From the NCBI RefSeq assembly GCF_000090795.2, contig NW_003546288.1:71429-126768 (forward strand): a stretch of DNA of 55,340 nucleotides. Reading direction: 5' to 3'. The notes under the pieces were generated by a model. The model was given only the letters and a program-made list of their open reading frames with translations, was not told where the DNA came from and made no database searches. The position numbers and the translations under genes were made by a program. How positions within the stretch are numbered: the first letter of the stretch is position 1; every line of letters begins with the position of its first letter. Below, piece by piece: positions 20,025 through 30,880 of the stretch. The stretch comes from Amphimedon queenslandica. Lineage: Eukaryota > Porifera > Demospongiae > Haplosclerida > Niphatidae.

Positions 20025-20787
20025 ACATAGGCGATAGCCTCTATGTAGGATTGATGTTGGTTTTTCAAGATGGCTGCTGTTTTTATAATTTTCAAACACT
20101 CGTAACTCTTTTATCTTACGTTGTACAGCCTTATAAATGGCTTAAATGAGCTCTCCTTCACTAAGCGATTCTCCTGGTACCTTTAAAGTAAGTGGACAGT
20201 AACGTAGCAGAAGCTTTTTTGGAGAATAGGCCAATATTCAAATTTCTGCAAAATTCTTCAGACTTTTTCTTCTTTCAACTTCTTCTATTGCCACAATAAT
20301 CTTTTAAACCAGAGAACCGCTGGAGTTGGCTTTTACATCATTCCTTTGTGCTTGGGTCAAGGACCACAAAGGTGGATTCATAAAGAAGCGAGGAGAGAAC
20401 AAAATGGACGTCAAAATCCAGCTGTAGACACCGTGTGGGTTTGTGGTTTGACGCCATTTTAATTTATGCGCACGTTGATCAGCATGAATATAATTAACCT
20501 AACCACAGAATCATAACAGAATGTAATTTATTAATTTAAGAAAAAAGAATGGAAACAAGTTAATAAAAAAAATTAAAAATGGAAAAGTAGTAGGATTAAA
20601 TTGTAAAAAAGTAAAGAAACAAGAGGGGACTTGCAAACTGGTGTGATATAAAAATCCTGCACCACTGCATGAAATACATCACTTCCATGCATGTACATGT
20701 AATAGCCTGTGTGGATAATTGCATTGGTTTTGGGTAATATTTTTTATGCAGTGGTGAAAGATTTTTATATCACACCAGTTTGCAAGT
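20025..20787 (+). repeat. Copy B of the ~0.75-kb dispersed repeat with palindromic end
   Basis: Starts near ATAGGCGATAGCCTCTATG and runs to the gap. The last part (20620-20787) is a near-perfect foldback: ACTTGCAAACTGGTGTGATA and GCACCACTGCATG on the left mirror the right arm, which ends TTTGCAAGT at the first N. It matches 51750-52530 in reverse orientation. It interrupts the DIRS-like element between RT start and RT thumb. Confidence 0.82.
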
Positions 20788-20953
20788 NNNNNNNNNNNNN
20801 NNNNNNNNNNNNNNNNNNNNNNNNNNNNNNNNNNNNNNNNNNNNNNNNNNNNNNNNNNNNNNNNNNNNNNNNNNNNNNNNNNNNNNNNNNNNNNNNNNNN
20901 NNNNNNNNNNNNNNNNNNNNNNNNNNNNNNNNNNNNNNNNNNNNNNNNNNNNN
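20788..20953. other. Assembly gap (166 N)
   Basis: A run of N, abutting the palindromic end of repeat copy B and resuming inside the DIRS-like RT. The missing sequence probably includes the rest of the right arm and part of the RT. True size is unknown. Confidence 0.98.
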
Positions 20954-21131
20954 TGCCGGAACCACCCTCATGACTGATTAGCTCTTTCATCACCACTCCT
21001 GAAAATTTTTGGGGAGGCTTCGAGGCTGGATGGGGTTCAGCTTCTGTATCCTTGTACTGTATCTCTTGGACCCACCGGTTCACTGTTGTTATAGTTACTT
21101 TGCCCCAGTTTGCTATTGAACTAATATGCAC
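20954..21131 (-). pseudogene. DIRS/Ngaro-like RT, N-terminal fragment
   Basis: Reads ISSIANWGKVTITTVNRWVQ, YKDTEAEPHPASKPPQKFSG and VVMKELISHEG before the gap. This resembles the start of DIRS/Ngaro RT, which has NW, W and a basic/Pro-rich linker before the first RT motif. The catalytic part is not present. Confidence 0.6.
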
Positions 21132-21264
21132 TGGGCTAGGGGTGTGTGTATCAGCAAGAGTGGATCCACTCTTGGTATCAGTGACATCATACTTTTGATT
21201 CTAAATCAGAAAAACTCTATTAAATTTTCCATCAAACTTTTGGGTGTGCATTGTGCAATTCTGT

Positions 21265-22236
21265 TTATAGTTTAGTCCCGTTCTCATAGTGGGAATGACT
21301 AGGTCTTTCAACATGTCCGCCGGGGGCTCCTTTGTGGTGAGAGTGGCTTGGACCTTTGCCTCTGCCTCGGCCTAATCCTCTCCCAGGGGAAGGGCCTCTA
21401 TGAAGGAGTGGTCTTTTATATAAGGTACCGCTTGTTTGGCCCTGGCTGTGTCTTGTAGGATGAGTAAGAGACTTCAGAACCAAGACGTGGTCCAGATATT
21501 CCTTAGCTCGGCGTGAAAAGTCTGGACCGAAGAGATTTGGAGCAACATCTCCAAATATGACGTCGTCTTGTAACATAGGTATTAAATTTCTATTAATGGA
21601 TGCTTACCAGCCTTTTCCCTTCTCAGGCATGAAACTTTCACGTTAGCATTTCCCAACATTTCTGTAGCTGCCATCGACGCCTCTGTAACATCTTTGGCTG
21701 TCATCCCATCAATGTTCTCTAGGATGGAAGATATGGGAGCCAGAGCATCTAAGACAAATGTCTGGATCTGTGCTAGTTCTTTGTCAGCTCTCCGGGCCAC
21801 TTGGGGAGCAAGGGTCTTTATCACAGGGTCCATACGTGGTGCTCTTGTAGCTTCAACCTTGGGCAGTTTGTACCGGCCGTGGACCTGTTTCCTCATGTCA
21901 TTTGACATGTTCCTTGTACATGAGCCTGTAAGCAGTCTGTGTTTGTCATCTGACACCTCAATTAGTTGGCTGCTATCAATGTCTTCCTCTTTGGGATGGA
22001 GTTCTGAATCCACTATATCCGCCCAAGAACGTTTTTTGCATTCTCTTGAGCTTCTTTGTGTCCGGTTGTCCTCGCAGGAAGACCTGGGGCTCCTAGAGCG
22101 GCTTCGAACTAGAGCTGATGTAATCATATCTCTATCCTCTTTGTCCTTGTTCTTCTTTAGGAGATTCACATCCTCTGATTGCTGATATCTTAGTGTTAAT
22201 GTCGTTCACCATTGACAGAACTTCTTCCAAAGACAT
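21265..22236 (-). pseudogene. DIRS/Ngaro-like Gag region
   Basis: Minus strand from an ATG at 22236 (MSLEEVLSMVNDINTKIS), then, after a frameshift, an Arg/Ser-rich segment and RYKLPKVEATRAPRMDPVIK, FVLDALAPISSILENIDG, AATEMLGNANVKVSCLRREK. A second frameshift near 21595 leads into MLQDDVIFGDVAPNLFGPDF and FSRRAKEYLDHVLVLKS, followed by a Gly/Arg/His-rich tail. The LG[NH]A...RRE...LFG order is typical of Gag-like proteins of DIRS/Ngaro elements, which package the RNA. Confidence 0.72.
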
Positions 22237-22388
22237 GATTATAAGGTTAGAGATAGTGACATGTGTAAGTAGAAAAAGGCCAAGGGAAATGGCGTTTACA
22301 GGGATTTATATAGTGAGGCAAGCGGGCATATTGGAAGACCCAAGTTATTAAAAATTAATTATTTAACTACATATTTGCTATAAGTTGA

Positions 22389-23290
22389 CAAAACTGGCGC
22401 AACACAGTTGATGTGTGAGACTGAGCCTTATAAAATATAATGTACTAATAATGAAGAGTCTTCTATGTCACAGGCTACATGTAATGCTCCTTCATGTTCT
22501 AATACATCTGTTGAATTCCCTTGCACTGATAACAACAATACATCAACACTGAAATGACTAATACACCTCCTGTTACCTGTACTAATATAATGTAACACCT
22601 TAACAATTATTACTTGACGCTGCTAGGGATTAAGGATTTATTGTGCATGAAGTGACTAGGGATGGCAATTGCATTTTGTATGCTATTGCATATCATGTAG
22701 AGAATTGTCAAAAAAATAGTAATACATTCAGCAAAATTTTGGCTAGCCATGTAAGGGAAAATAGTGAGCTTTACAAACACAGTGTATGTTCAGCAGTGCC
22801 TGCCACTAATGCTTACAATGCTAATACAGAGTTCTAAGATTACATTGATACACTCATATCTTTCATAAGTGACAATGGAGAGCAGCAAGGGCCTTTATGG
22901 GAGAGATATCTTGAAAGATTAAGTAATGGTGCTTGCGGGTATCATGTAGCAATTCAAGGGATTTGTAACATGTTAAATATTATAATAAAACATTTACAAG
23001 TGAATGCTAATAATAGAGTTAGTGTCACAACTGTGTACCCTTGAAACAATAGTAGTAGTGTTACTATTCTTAATGGATTATTGATGCAAAGACAATTGGT
23101 AGAATTAGATGCTATTTGTGCATCTAATATTATATCTACTGTTAGACATAATACACATGATGTGCCATTCATTAATATTAGTGCTACGTCTCATGGGAGT
23201 AGTGTTGCCACTAGTGATAGTAATGGCTCACGTCCTTTGATTTGTAATACTACAATGCCTACAAGTAATGGTACATGTAACCACAGAGAG
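22389..23290 (+). pseudogene. Helitron protein: linker and OTU-type cysteine protease domain
   Basis: Coding resumes near 22389 (VDKTGATQLMCETEP), with stops in a low-complexity Thr/Asn-rich linker. The OTU start is at 22643: HEVTRDGNCILYAIAYHVEN, where DGNC holds the protease Cys. The domain continues through GPLWERYLERLSNGACGYHV and AIQGICNMLNIIIKHL. A Ser/Thr-rich segment follows to 23290. OTU domains are deubiquitinase-type cysteine proteases and are known in animal Helitrons; their role there is not settled. Confidence 0.75.
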
Positions 23291-23300
23291 TGATGGCTCA

Positions 23301-24850
23301 GGTGAACTTGATGATGAAGCTATTATTGAAGGTGATGAACATCTACTAAAAATTAATGAAGGGGCAGCAGTTGCTAGTGTTTTGTCAGTGGAAAACCCTA
23401 AGAAAGAAAACAATATTGTATAAATAGCATCAGGTGAAGGACACAAGCCTTTATCCACAATGTGTGATGATAATTTTGAATTAATATCTAATTTGGACAA
23501 GTTTCCATTTGGAAGTAGTGGATTTAATACTGAAGGAATAACAAGCCTAATGAATAGAAAATGCTTTAATCAGCACCTCCTGAATGTAGATGAACGTTTT
23601 AGTTCTGACCTTGATTACCTCTTTTGCTCACAGTATATAGTTAAATCTAAACAAATCTTGGATGATGCAAAAAACATAACTATGTACGGTGTCAAAGGCC
23701 TGGAATTACAGCTGCTCAAGCTAGAGACCCCAGATGTTTAAAAGAATACGTTTGTAAAGACAAAGCTTATCGTTTAATGAAGAATGTTTGTGGCAGTCCG
23801 CCTTATTATCAAAGAAGTTTTTATGACCTCTTGGCCATGGTCAGGCAGGTTGTAACTTCAACTTTGTTTTTTACAGTGTCAACTGCTGATCTTCGATGGC
23901 CTGATTTGATCCAGGTTATAGCCAGGCAATATGGCAAATTTTACACTGATGAACAAGTAAAAAATCATTCATTTGAAGAACCATGTTATTTGGTACGACG
24001 GAATCCTATAGCAGCAGCAAGGCAGTAAGAGTGGAGTTTCAGATACGTGGCTCACCTCATGCTCATTATGTGCTTTGAATGAAGGATGCTCCTAAATTGG
24101 GAGTTGATCCCAAAGAAAGTGATTTTATTGATAAATATACATTATGCAGAATGCCATCTGAAGAGGGTCGGTTGCAAGAATTAGTAAGACAATTGCACAC
24201 CCATCGTCACTTGACTTACTGCAAACGTAGCAAAAAATTTCGTTTCAATTTTCCTAGAATGCCATTTTCAAGAACACTGATTACATCTCAGTCTACTAGT
24301 AATAATGATGTGAGTGACAATGTCAAAACGTCTTTGGAAAATGTAAGAAAGCTATTAGTGGATGGTCACACTGACATCAGTATTAATGAATTGATTGAGC
24401 TAACTCAAACAAATAAAGGAGAATATGAAAGAGCAATTACAAGCACATCATCTAGTCACAGTAGTTTTGAAGAGAGATCCAAAAGATTGCTTCATTAACA
24501 GTTGTTACCATGAAAATGTTGTATTGTAGAGCTTGGCAGGCAAACCATGACATTGAATTGGTCATTAATGCTGATGTATGTGTTATGTATGTGGTATCAT
24601 ACATTACCAAGTCTGAAAAAGTATGAGTGAACTTTTGAAACAAGTCACATGACTGGAAAGAACTTAAGAATTGTCGTAACAGTTACGCAAAATTGGTGCT
24701 GCATTCTTAAATCATAGCGAATTAGTGCACAAGAAGCAGCTTATCGCTTGTTAGCATTACCTATGACTAAACTGCCAAAAATGAAATGATAAAGCACCAA
24801 CATTTTAAGAGCTAAGTTACCTCAAAATACTAGGACTTCATGAAATGATC
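23301..24850 (+). pseudogene. Helitron Rep domain (HUH and Y2 motifs), decayed
   Basis: FELISNLDKFPFGSSGFNTE opens the Helitron-like N domain, then LNVDERFSSDLDYLFCSQYI, a frameshift into LKEYVCKDKAYRLMKNV, GSPPYYQRSFYDLLAMVRQV and TADLRWPDLIQVIARQYGKF. The HUH motif follows as RGSPHAHYVL, with TGA where Trp is expected. MKDAPKLGVDPKE and TYCKRSKKFRFNFPRMPFS come next, then AWQANHDIELVINADVCVMY and YVVSYITKSEK, a Tyr-x3-Tyr pair fitting the Y2 Rep site. Decayed helicase-linker sequence runs to about 24850; the Pif1 helicase is absent. Rep enzymes nick and join DNA during rolling-circle-like transposition. Confidence 0.85.
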
Positions 24851-25175
24851 AATTGATTCATCATAGCTTCTGGAGCTATAGCAAAGTAAAGAAATAAGTT
24901 ACAAACAAACCTGTCATGCAGATAGCATGATCAAAGGTATCATTAATTATGACAGAAAATTGAATAGGAAGTGATTTGCACTCAATATTCCCTGTAATAT
25001 AAGAGTAATAATACTAAAGAGCAAAAGCTTACTTAACTATCATTTAGTGTGAATGAATGTGTGCATAATGTTGATGGTTATGAGCCAAGTTAATGAGATC
25101 ATTTTCTCATCCCTACATTTTTGGCTGCAACAACTTCACAAGGGAATGGATAAACTGCCTAACCACCAAAACAGC
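24851..25175. other. Junction between two Helitron fragments, no gene recognised
   Basis: AT-rich sequence between the plus-strand Rep fragment and the minus-strand endonuclease. Helitron ends (TC start, CTRR with hairpin) could be here, but I could not identify them. Confidence 0.4.
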
Positions 25176-26054
25176 TTACTTTTGACATATCCCTGAATTA
25201 ATATCTGTATTTGTACAGTGAAACGGTATGTTACAACAAACAATGTCATGGTCACTGTAATAGCAATCAATGACAGTGCAAACATCAGATAACAATCTAT
25301 TAACATAGACATGATCAATCAAGGTCCTCCTATCTGTAGTAGGAGCCTGTACCATCTTCTTGTAATTATTATCAGTGATAAAACTTGACAATATATTTGA
25401 AGTATTAGTCAACAAGTCTTCATTAAAGTCTCTAATGACTAATATTGGCAATAATGAGTCAATTGTATTAATTAATTATATTGTTACAGTTGAAAGATTT
25501 TGCAGTAGAACATTTGGTGATCTATATACTAAAATGAAATTGATGCAAAAACTATTTCTCAGGTCAAGGGTAGTCACTAATGCTTCAATACCAGGCCTAT
25601 TAATGTTATTAGTATTTCTAGGATGCATATGCTCTGTCAAAGACAATACTACACCTTCATGGCTATTATTTATTGATCTATCACACGTAATCACATTATG
25701 TCCTCTCAATAAAGGTGTTTGTTGATTATCTGTTAGCCATGTTTCACACATGGCAAGAATAGAAACATTCGATAGGCTACTGTCAACTTCTATATCTGCC
25801 AATTTTGCTGTTAATGACCTAATATAGACAAGTGAAATTATAGTTTCACTACTACATATATTGCTGCATGGTATATCAATTATGTTGTCTTTAAGACACT
25901 GCATTTCTTTATCTACTTTCTCATTTCTTTTAATTGCACATGGGTTAAAGCCAATAATATACAAGCCCTCTAATCTTTTTACAAGGCTGACAGGAACATA
26001 TGCTTGCCCAGGGTTGAAATGCATGAATAATCCAAACACAATTACCATTACCAT
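25176..26054 (-). pseudogene. Helentron-like fragment: helicase C-terminus joined to APE-type endonuclease
   Basis: Minus strand from 26054: HFNPGQAYVPVSLVKRLEGL and YIIGFNPCAIKRNEKVDKEM match the last helicase motif of Pif1-type Helitron helicases (GQAYVALSR). The same frame continues into ISLVYIRSLTAKLADIEVDS, ILAMCETWLTDNQQTPLLRG and EGVVLSLTEHMHP, the start of an exonuclease-endonuclease-phosphatase fold. After one in-frame TAA near 25475 it continues with PILVIRDFNEDLL, TLIDHVYVNRLLSDV and YYSDHDIVCCNI, carrying the DFN and SDH active-site boxes. Rep/helicase joined to an APE endonuclease is the known layout of Helentrons. The 5' part is missing. Confidence 0.85.
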
Positions 26055-26645
26055 TACAAATTACAAAAAAATTATAAGATCACCGGTGCATATTTCATGC
26101 AAACATTGCACTGACATATAATCTGAAGTGAAGTACGGAAATATTCGTTTAGATACATAATTTTTGAGCCAGAATAGAGAGTACAGGCGGAACTGCTCCA
26201 CTATTGCAACAACTGAAATTATCGGTCAAATCAAAGGTGTGGGGTTCAATTGAGCAAAATGCCCTGCTGAAATAAAACAAACTTTAGCTTGAGTCTGAAG
26301 TCCTCACTGGTTTGGTAAAAATCTAATAGTCACGAAACCTAGCTAAATGCATATTATTAACCTGTGGCAAGTATGATGCACAACTTACAGGGTAACAATA
26401 TAGATAAGAATTGTAGCAGTGAAAATATAAATTTCCTCTGAATTGATAATGAATTAATTATGACTTAATGTATAGTTGCAGCAAAAATCAAAGGCCTGAC
26501 AGTTGTGATAAAACCCACAGAACACTCCCACCAATACCGCAGTGTGATATTATAAATAGCACACTCATTTATTTAATGTGCAGCAGTGTGATATCAGTGA
26601 TAGCAGAGCACATGCAATCTTTGCTGGAACTATACACTAAAACAA
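26055..26645. other. No gene recognised
   Basis: AT-rich; no convincing frame or repeat ends. Confidence 0.45.
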
Positions 26646-26807
26646 TTAATACATGTGGCGTCGTGTGCTGTCTGATTTATCCGCAATCACTTCCGGTCTC
26701 GTCGCTAAATTTGCGCACTCAGCCTTCCGCCTCGTGCGCTATTTTTAGCAACTCGACTGGAAGCTCGTGCGGATAAATCAGATAGAACACGCCACCCCAT
26801 GTATTAA
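26646..26807. repeat. 162-bp palindromic (foldback) element
   Basis: TTAATACATG at the left is mirrored by CATGTATTAA at the right. Inside it, CTGATTTATCCGCA mirrors TGCGGATAAATCAG, and ACTTCCGG/CTGGAAG continue the arms, leaving a GC-rich loop (GCGCACTCAGCC). Base composition is distinctly richer in GC than its surroundings. It is probably a MITE or foldback insertion. Confidence 0.8.
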
Positions 26808-27558
26808 CTATTATAAAACAATGCTATAGTACACTTTGGAAATAAAAGTGTGTAAATCTCAAATTTTTTGGGAATAGTTGCTCATAGGCTTGATGTAACT
26901 AAAGTATCATGTCTTGTACCACAGCCTTTCAACACTCTTGCAAAAATCATAGAGATCAGATCTATCTGTACAACAGTTGAATGCTAACCACAAAATCCAT
27001 ATAACAGCCATAACTGTAATGAAAAACAGGCTTTAGTCTTTAAGCATTTTATGCAATAATGTAACTTACCTACACTGCATTTATAAAGTTTAGAATTAAA
27101 GCGGTTTCTGCATGAACTTACAATAGTTTCTGAAGAAAGTTAAAGTGAATTTCAGAGCGTAACAAACATACAATTATACAAATCAAATATGTGTGTATGC
27201 ATTCTCTGATCATAAAGTAGTAGGCGTGAGAAAGCTAATTTTGTCAAAATTGAAACAATACAACACTGATAATCAGTGTAATGATGCTGGCAAAAAGGTT
27301 ACATTACCATATATCCTGAAATAAAAGCCTTTCTCAAACCTGGGGGCTACATGCATAAAGGAAATATAAGCATATGAAGTCCTCAACTACATGCAGAAGA
27401 CCTGCACAAATCTAAAATAGAAAATGGAAGGCTGAGCTTCTGTTTACGGATTTACTGTATGTTAATCTAATGGTAAAACGCTCAATGCCTAATTCCTTCC
27501 AAGCCTAGTTGCTTATGATTAACGCATTTAATAAAATGGCAAATAATCTACCACGTAC
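26808..27558. other. No gene recognised
   Basis: AT-rich, no recognised coding frame. Confidence 0.45.
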
Positions 27559-27987
27559 CATGTTTGTTGTAGTTACAAGAAATACTGATTGCATAAATAG
27601 TAACCATTACTATAGCAATTACTAATTGCCACATCTGGCCAATAATGTAATCCTATAATTACTAAATTACAATTAAATTACTGTAGAATAAATTTTATTA
27701 ACAATAAGAAATGACACTTTCTTATTCAGTCATCATTCATAAGTTGTACTTGTAGCCTTATGCTTCCATCATTTCATAGTTTACATTATCCTAACTGATA
27801 ATGGTAACAGCTAACAAAATACAGCTCAAAACAATTTATTGAATTAAATGATTTTGGAAGTATAATTACAAAATCTAAACTACAATTACCAAATGCGTAG
27901 ACATAATATTCTCAATTACAATTATCATTGCTCATAAAAAGTAATCATTAATAATTACAATTTCAAATTACAATTACAACATCACTG
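27559..27987. mobile_element. Possible decayed non-autonomous hAT relative
   Basis: The left edge reads CATGTTTGTTGTAGTTAC and the right edge is the inverse of CAGTGATGTTGTAATTG, both resembling the CAGGGTTGTTGTAATT end of the hAT element at 171. The interior is rich in AATTACAATT, as in that element's subterminal zones. Target duplications are not recognisable, so the call is tentative. Confidence 0.4.
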
Positions 27988-28898
27988 CAAGATGCGCACC
28001 CTGTAACTAATGGTTCAAAAACATCAGTAACCCTAATAATCTCCAAGTAGATAATGGTGCTTGAGTGTTAACTATCAGTAAATTTTTAAAACAAAAAGTG
28101 TTCCAATCTTTATATGCATTGAGATTAGAAACTTGAAAAATACCTAACATTCGATGAAAAAGCCTTTAACAACAAACTCTACAATCGTAAAGGCCTATTA
28201 AAAATTTCATTATGGACTATAATAAAATCACAAAAGATAAAGTGTGAACATATCACAAAAATTTTCCTTTAAAAGATTATACTATATTTTCTGATTATTT
28301 TTGACATGAATGTTATTTAACAAGGTACAACACATTTATAAACAAAATAGTAACGCACTGAAGACCGATTTTTTTACAAAGTATTGAAGGACAAAACTGA
28401 AGTTATTTTATACCATGTAAGCATTACAGAAAGGAAACACAACAAACAGGGAAAGCTATATTGAAGAGCCTAAAAAGAAGCTTTTAAGGAGAAAAATGCT
28501 ATTAATAATACAGGGGGTAGAGTGAGACATTCGGCATAACTGAATGATAAATCCCAACCTGGACCACGATGAGGTAGTCTCACATTCCAGGTCAAAACCT
28601 ATGCAGCACATCAAAGCAGTGAGATGTAACTGTGTCCCACTTGCCACATTAAGTAAAAGTATCATACATAATACAATTTACAACACAACACTGCAAGCCA
28701 CCACATTAACATGCATGAAGTACCTATATGTAGATACTTTTACAATATTCCTACAATGTAACGACTATAAGAACAGCCGCCACCAGTGTTGTATGGCGCC
28801 AAGTAGTCATGATTATCACAGATTTACATGTAGCTGTCATTCAAAGTCACCAGCCAAAGTGTTTAGGACTTCCACGAACTACTTGCAACACACAAATA
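27988..28898. other. No gene recognised
   Basis: Open frames are present on both strands near 28456-28933 but match nothing I know and have no supporting features. Confidence 0.4.
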
Positions 28899-29105
28899 AA
28901 GTATGTTATGGTTGCAACATGCCACCACACTAAGCGTGGTATGACTGGCAACCTGCTTGACAAGTAACATATTGCAGTATGGTTGTCACACACCACCACC
29001 CAAGGCGTGGTACGGCATACATAACCTGCTTGCTAGCCATAAACACAGTGTGGTATTGTTGTCACATGCCGCCACCCACAGCATGTTATGACATGAAGTA
29101 CTTGT
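28899..29105. repeat. ~70-bp tandem repeat, three units
   Basis: Each unit contains GTATGTTATGGTTG-like, CCACCAC and GCGTGGTA-like blocks with an AACCTGCTTG tail (for example GCGTGGTATGAC and GCGTGGTACGGC). Units differ at many sites. No coding role is evident. Confidence 0.65.
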
Positions 29106-29749
29106 AGTATGTACACCTTTACAACAGTTGCTTTGAATAATTATTTGCGATACAAAGCAAGTTACAACTTCAAACAATCTGCTTGTAAAATTTAGCATTT
29201 TACGGATTGCCACAGCAATACAAATATGAACAATATAATCATTCTCCTGACACATACCTGCTTTGATAATAATGTACTGCAAAGGTTTAGGCAAGTGTCA
29301 TTGATGTTGAGAATTTGTCTACTATAGGGAGCATGTGTACACTCTAAGTACGAAGTATCATCACAACAACTAAAAGTCTAACAATAACAATTAGAACCAA
29401 CTACAAATATACACCAAGGAAAAGTCAAAACTGTAACAATTACAACTGAAACTCTTTTTGACTTACTGACTGCATGTATGTGGTTAACTAGACACATTAC
29501 TTACGTACTAAAACCACTAGTTTAAGAACAGGAAAAGAAAGAAGAGCAGTATGAGTAAGAAGAAAAAATAACACTTCATGATAAACAAGGCTAGGATAAT
29601 GCCATTACTTTGCATCTAATTAAATACAGGTATCATAGTGGTTACTATTACCGTGATACAATTAGAACATGACTTGCATAGGTGTCATGCAAGTTTTGTT
29701 AGTGAAACAAGCACATGTGTGTCAATCACAGTAATCGGAATATTCACTA
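29106..29749. other. No gene recognised; possible decayed tail of the Mutator-like gene
   Basis: No clear motif. It lies downstream of the OTU block on the minus strand and could be its 3' region. Confidence 0.35.
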
Positions 29750-30300
29750 AAAACATTAAGTTTCACTTGAAACAATGTGGCAGTTGCAAATACCTTATTC
29801 AGTTGACCATGAGGTTTCTGCGTAGAATCTACATCTGTTGATGTGACTTGTCACTGCCTATGGGGCATCTATATCGTAAACAACACCCTGGCGAACAAAT
29901 CTACCAAAGGTAAGAACATTGGCAGGGTGAAGCATGAACTTTATCAAAGACATACAAACAGGATTATGATTTGCTTCAGTACCTGTAATGGCTTTTGAAA
30001 GTGTCCTGAAGAAACATGCTCCATCACAAACAATCTTATTATGGATATGAGGAGCAATTTCACTGCAAGTAATTTGTCTAATGGGATCATTACATTCAAC
30101 AACTTCCATGCCAGAAAACTTAAATATAATAGACACTGCCTCTTGAACCCACTTTTCATTTGGGCAAGGAGGAGGTAACGTTTCATGCATAACTTTCTGT
30201 CCGGCTTTGGTTTTATCTTTATCAACAAAACACTCTGAGTCAGGGTGGTGATTTGAAATTGACAAAACACCCATTTGCAGAACTGATCAATGAAGAGCAA
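29750..30300 (-). pseudogene. OTU-type cysteine protease domain downstream of Mutator-like transposase
   Basis: The minus-strand frame 30274-29858 reads TCSEIAPHIHNKIVCDGACF and CFFRTLSKAITGTEANHNPV. DGACFF keeps the OTU catalytic Cys, although the usual Asn before it is Ala. Below 29870 a frameshifted continuation (FATATLFQVKLNVFSEYS) resembles the second half of OTU domains. Upstream in the same direction are the 120-bp repeats and then the Mutator-like transposase, so one element or one protein may have held all three. A role in protein cleavage during transposition is speculation. Confidence 0.7.
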
Positions 30301-30450
30301 CTTTTACAATGGAAAGAAGAAACTGAGATACTTTGCTATTTGAGATAACAGGAGACGGACGTTTTCTTATCAAAATAGCTCCATTGTCTTATTTGGCATA
30401 GAACATGCAGAAGGAGAATTCACTTTTTGAGCAGTTGAATCATTGCATGA

Positions 30451-30880
30451 AACATTAACTGCAGGGGTACTTTGCTATCTAACTTGTGATGGAATCAATG
30501 GAGAAGTGGATCTCACTATAGTTAGATCCACTGCTTTCAGAGGTGGAGTCTACAAGGTACCTGAAGGAGTAGCATTAACTGCAGGGGTACTTTGCCCTCT
30601 AAATTGTGATAGAGTCAATGGAGTAGGGCACTTCACTAAAGTTAGTCGATTGCTCTCAGTGGTGGAGACCACAATACCGTGAAGGAGTAACATTGACTGC
30701 AGGGGTACCTTGCTCTTTACTCTCTGGTGATGGACTCAATGGAGAATGGCATTTCACAAAAGTTAGATCCATTGCCCTCAGTGGTGGAGTCCAGAAGGTA
30801 CTTGAAGGAGTAACATTAACAGCAGGAGTGCTTTGCTCTATATTATCTTGCGATGAAAGCAATGAAGAAGGTGGCTTATG
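30451..30880 (-). repeat. 120-bp tandem repeat, four units, probably coding
   Basis: The block ACATTAACTGCAGGGGTAC and relatives occurs at about 30452, 30572, 30690 and 30813, spacing 118-123 bp. Read on the minus strand the units give a ~40-residue repeat (TPAVNVTPSSTFWTPPLRAM, LTFVKCHSPLSPSP). The near-multiple-of-three period suggests selection on a coding repeat. It lies between the transposase and OTU blocks. Confidence 0.82.

Larger units (their letters stand above)
18491..22388 (-). mobile_element. DIRS/Ngaro-like tyrosine-recombinase retroelement, decayed, inserted in Helitron
   Basis: Minus-strand order is Gag-like region (22236-21265), start of RT (21131-20954), gap and inserted repeat (20025-20953), RT thumb and RNase H (about 19870-19150). 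The Helitron N-terminal block ends just upstream on the plus strand and its OTU/Rep region starts just downstream, so this is a foreign insert of about 3.9 kb. I could not define the split terminal repeats or find the tyrosine recombinase, which should lie between 18490 and 19100. The outer coordinates are estimates. Confidence 0.7.

Noticed and set aside
20679..21131. Open frame across the N run
   Set aside because: The run of unknown residues is the gap; only the part above 20954 can be read.
21694..22185. 163-codon plus-strand frame
   Set aside because: Antisense shadow of the DIRS-like Gag, which has recognisable motifs on the other strand.
28899..29105. Possible CRISPR-like array
   Set aside because: Units are contiguous, degenerate, and lack regular unique spacers; the genome is animal.
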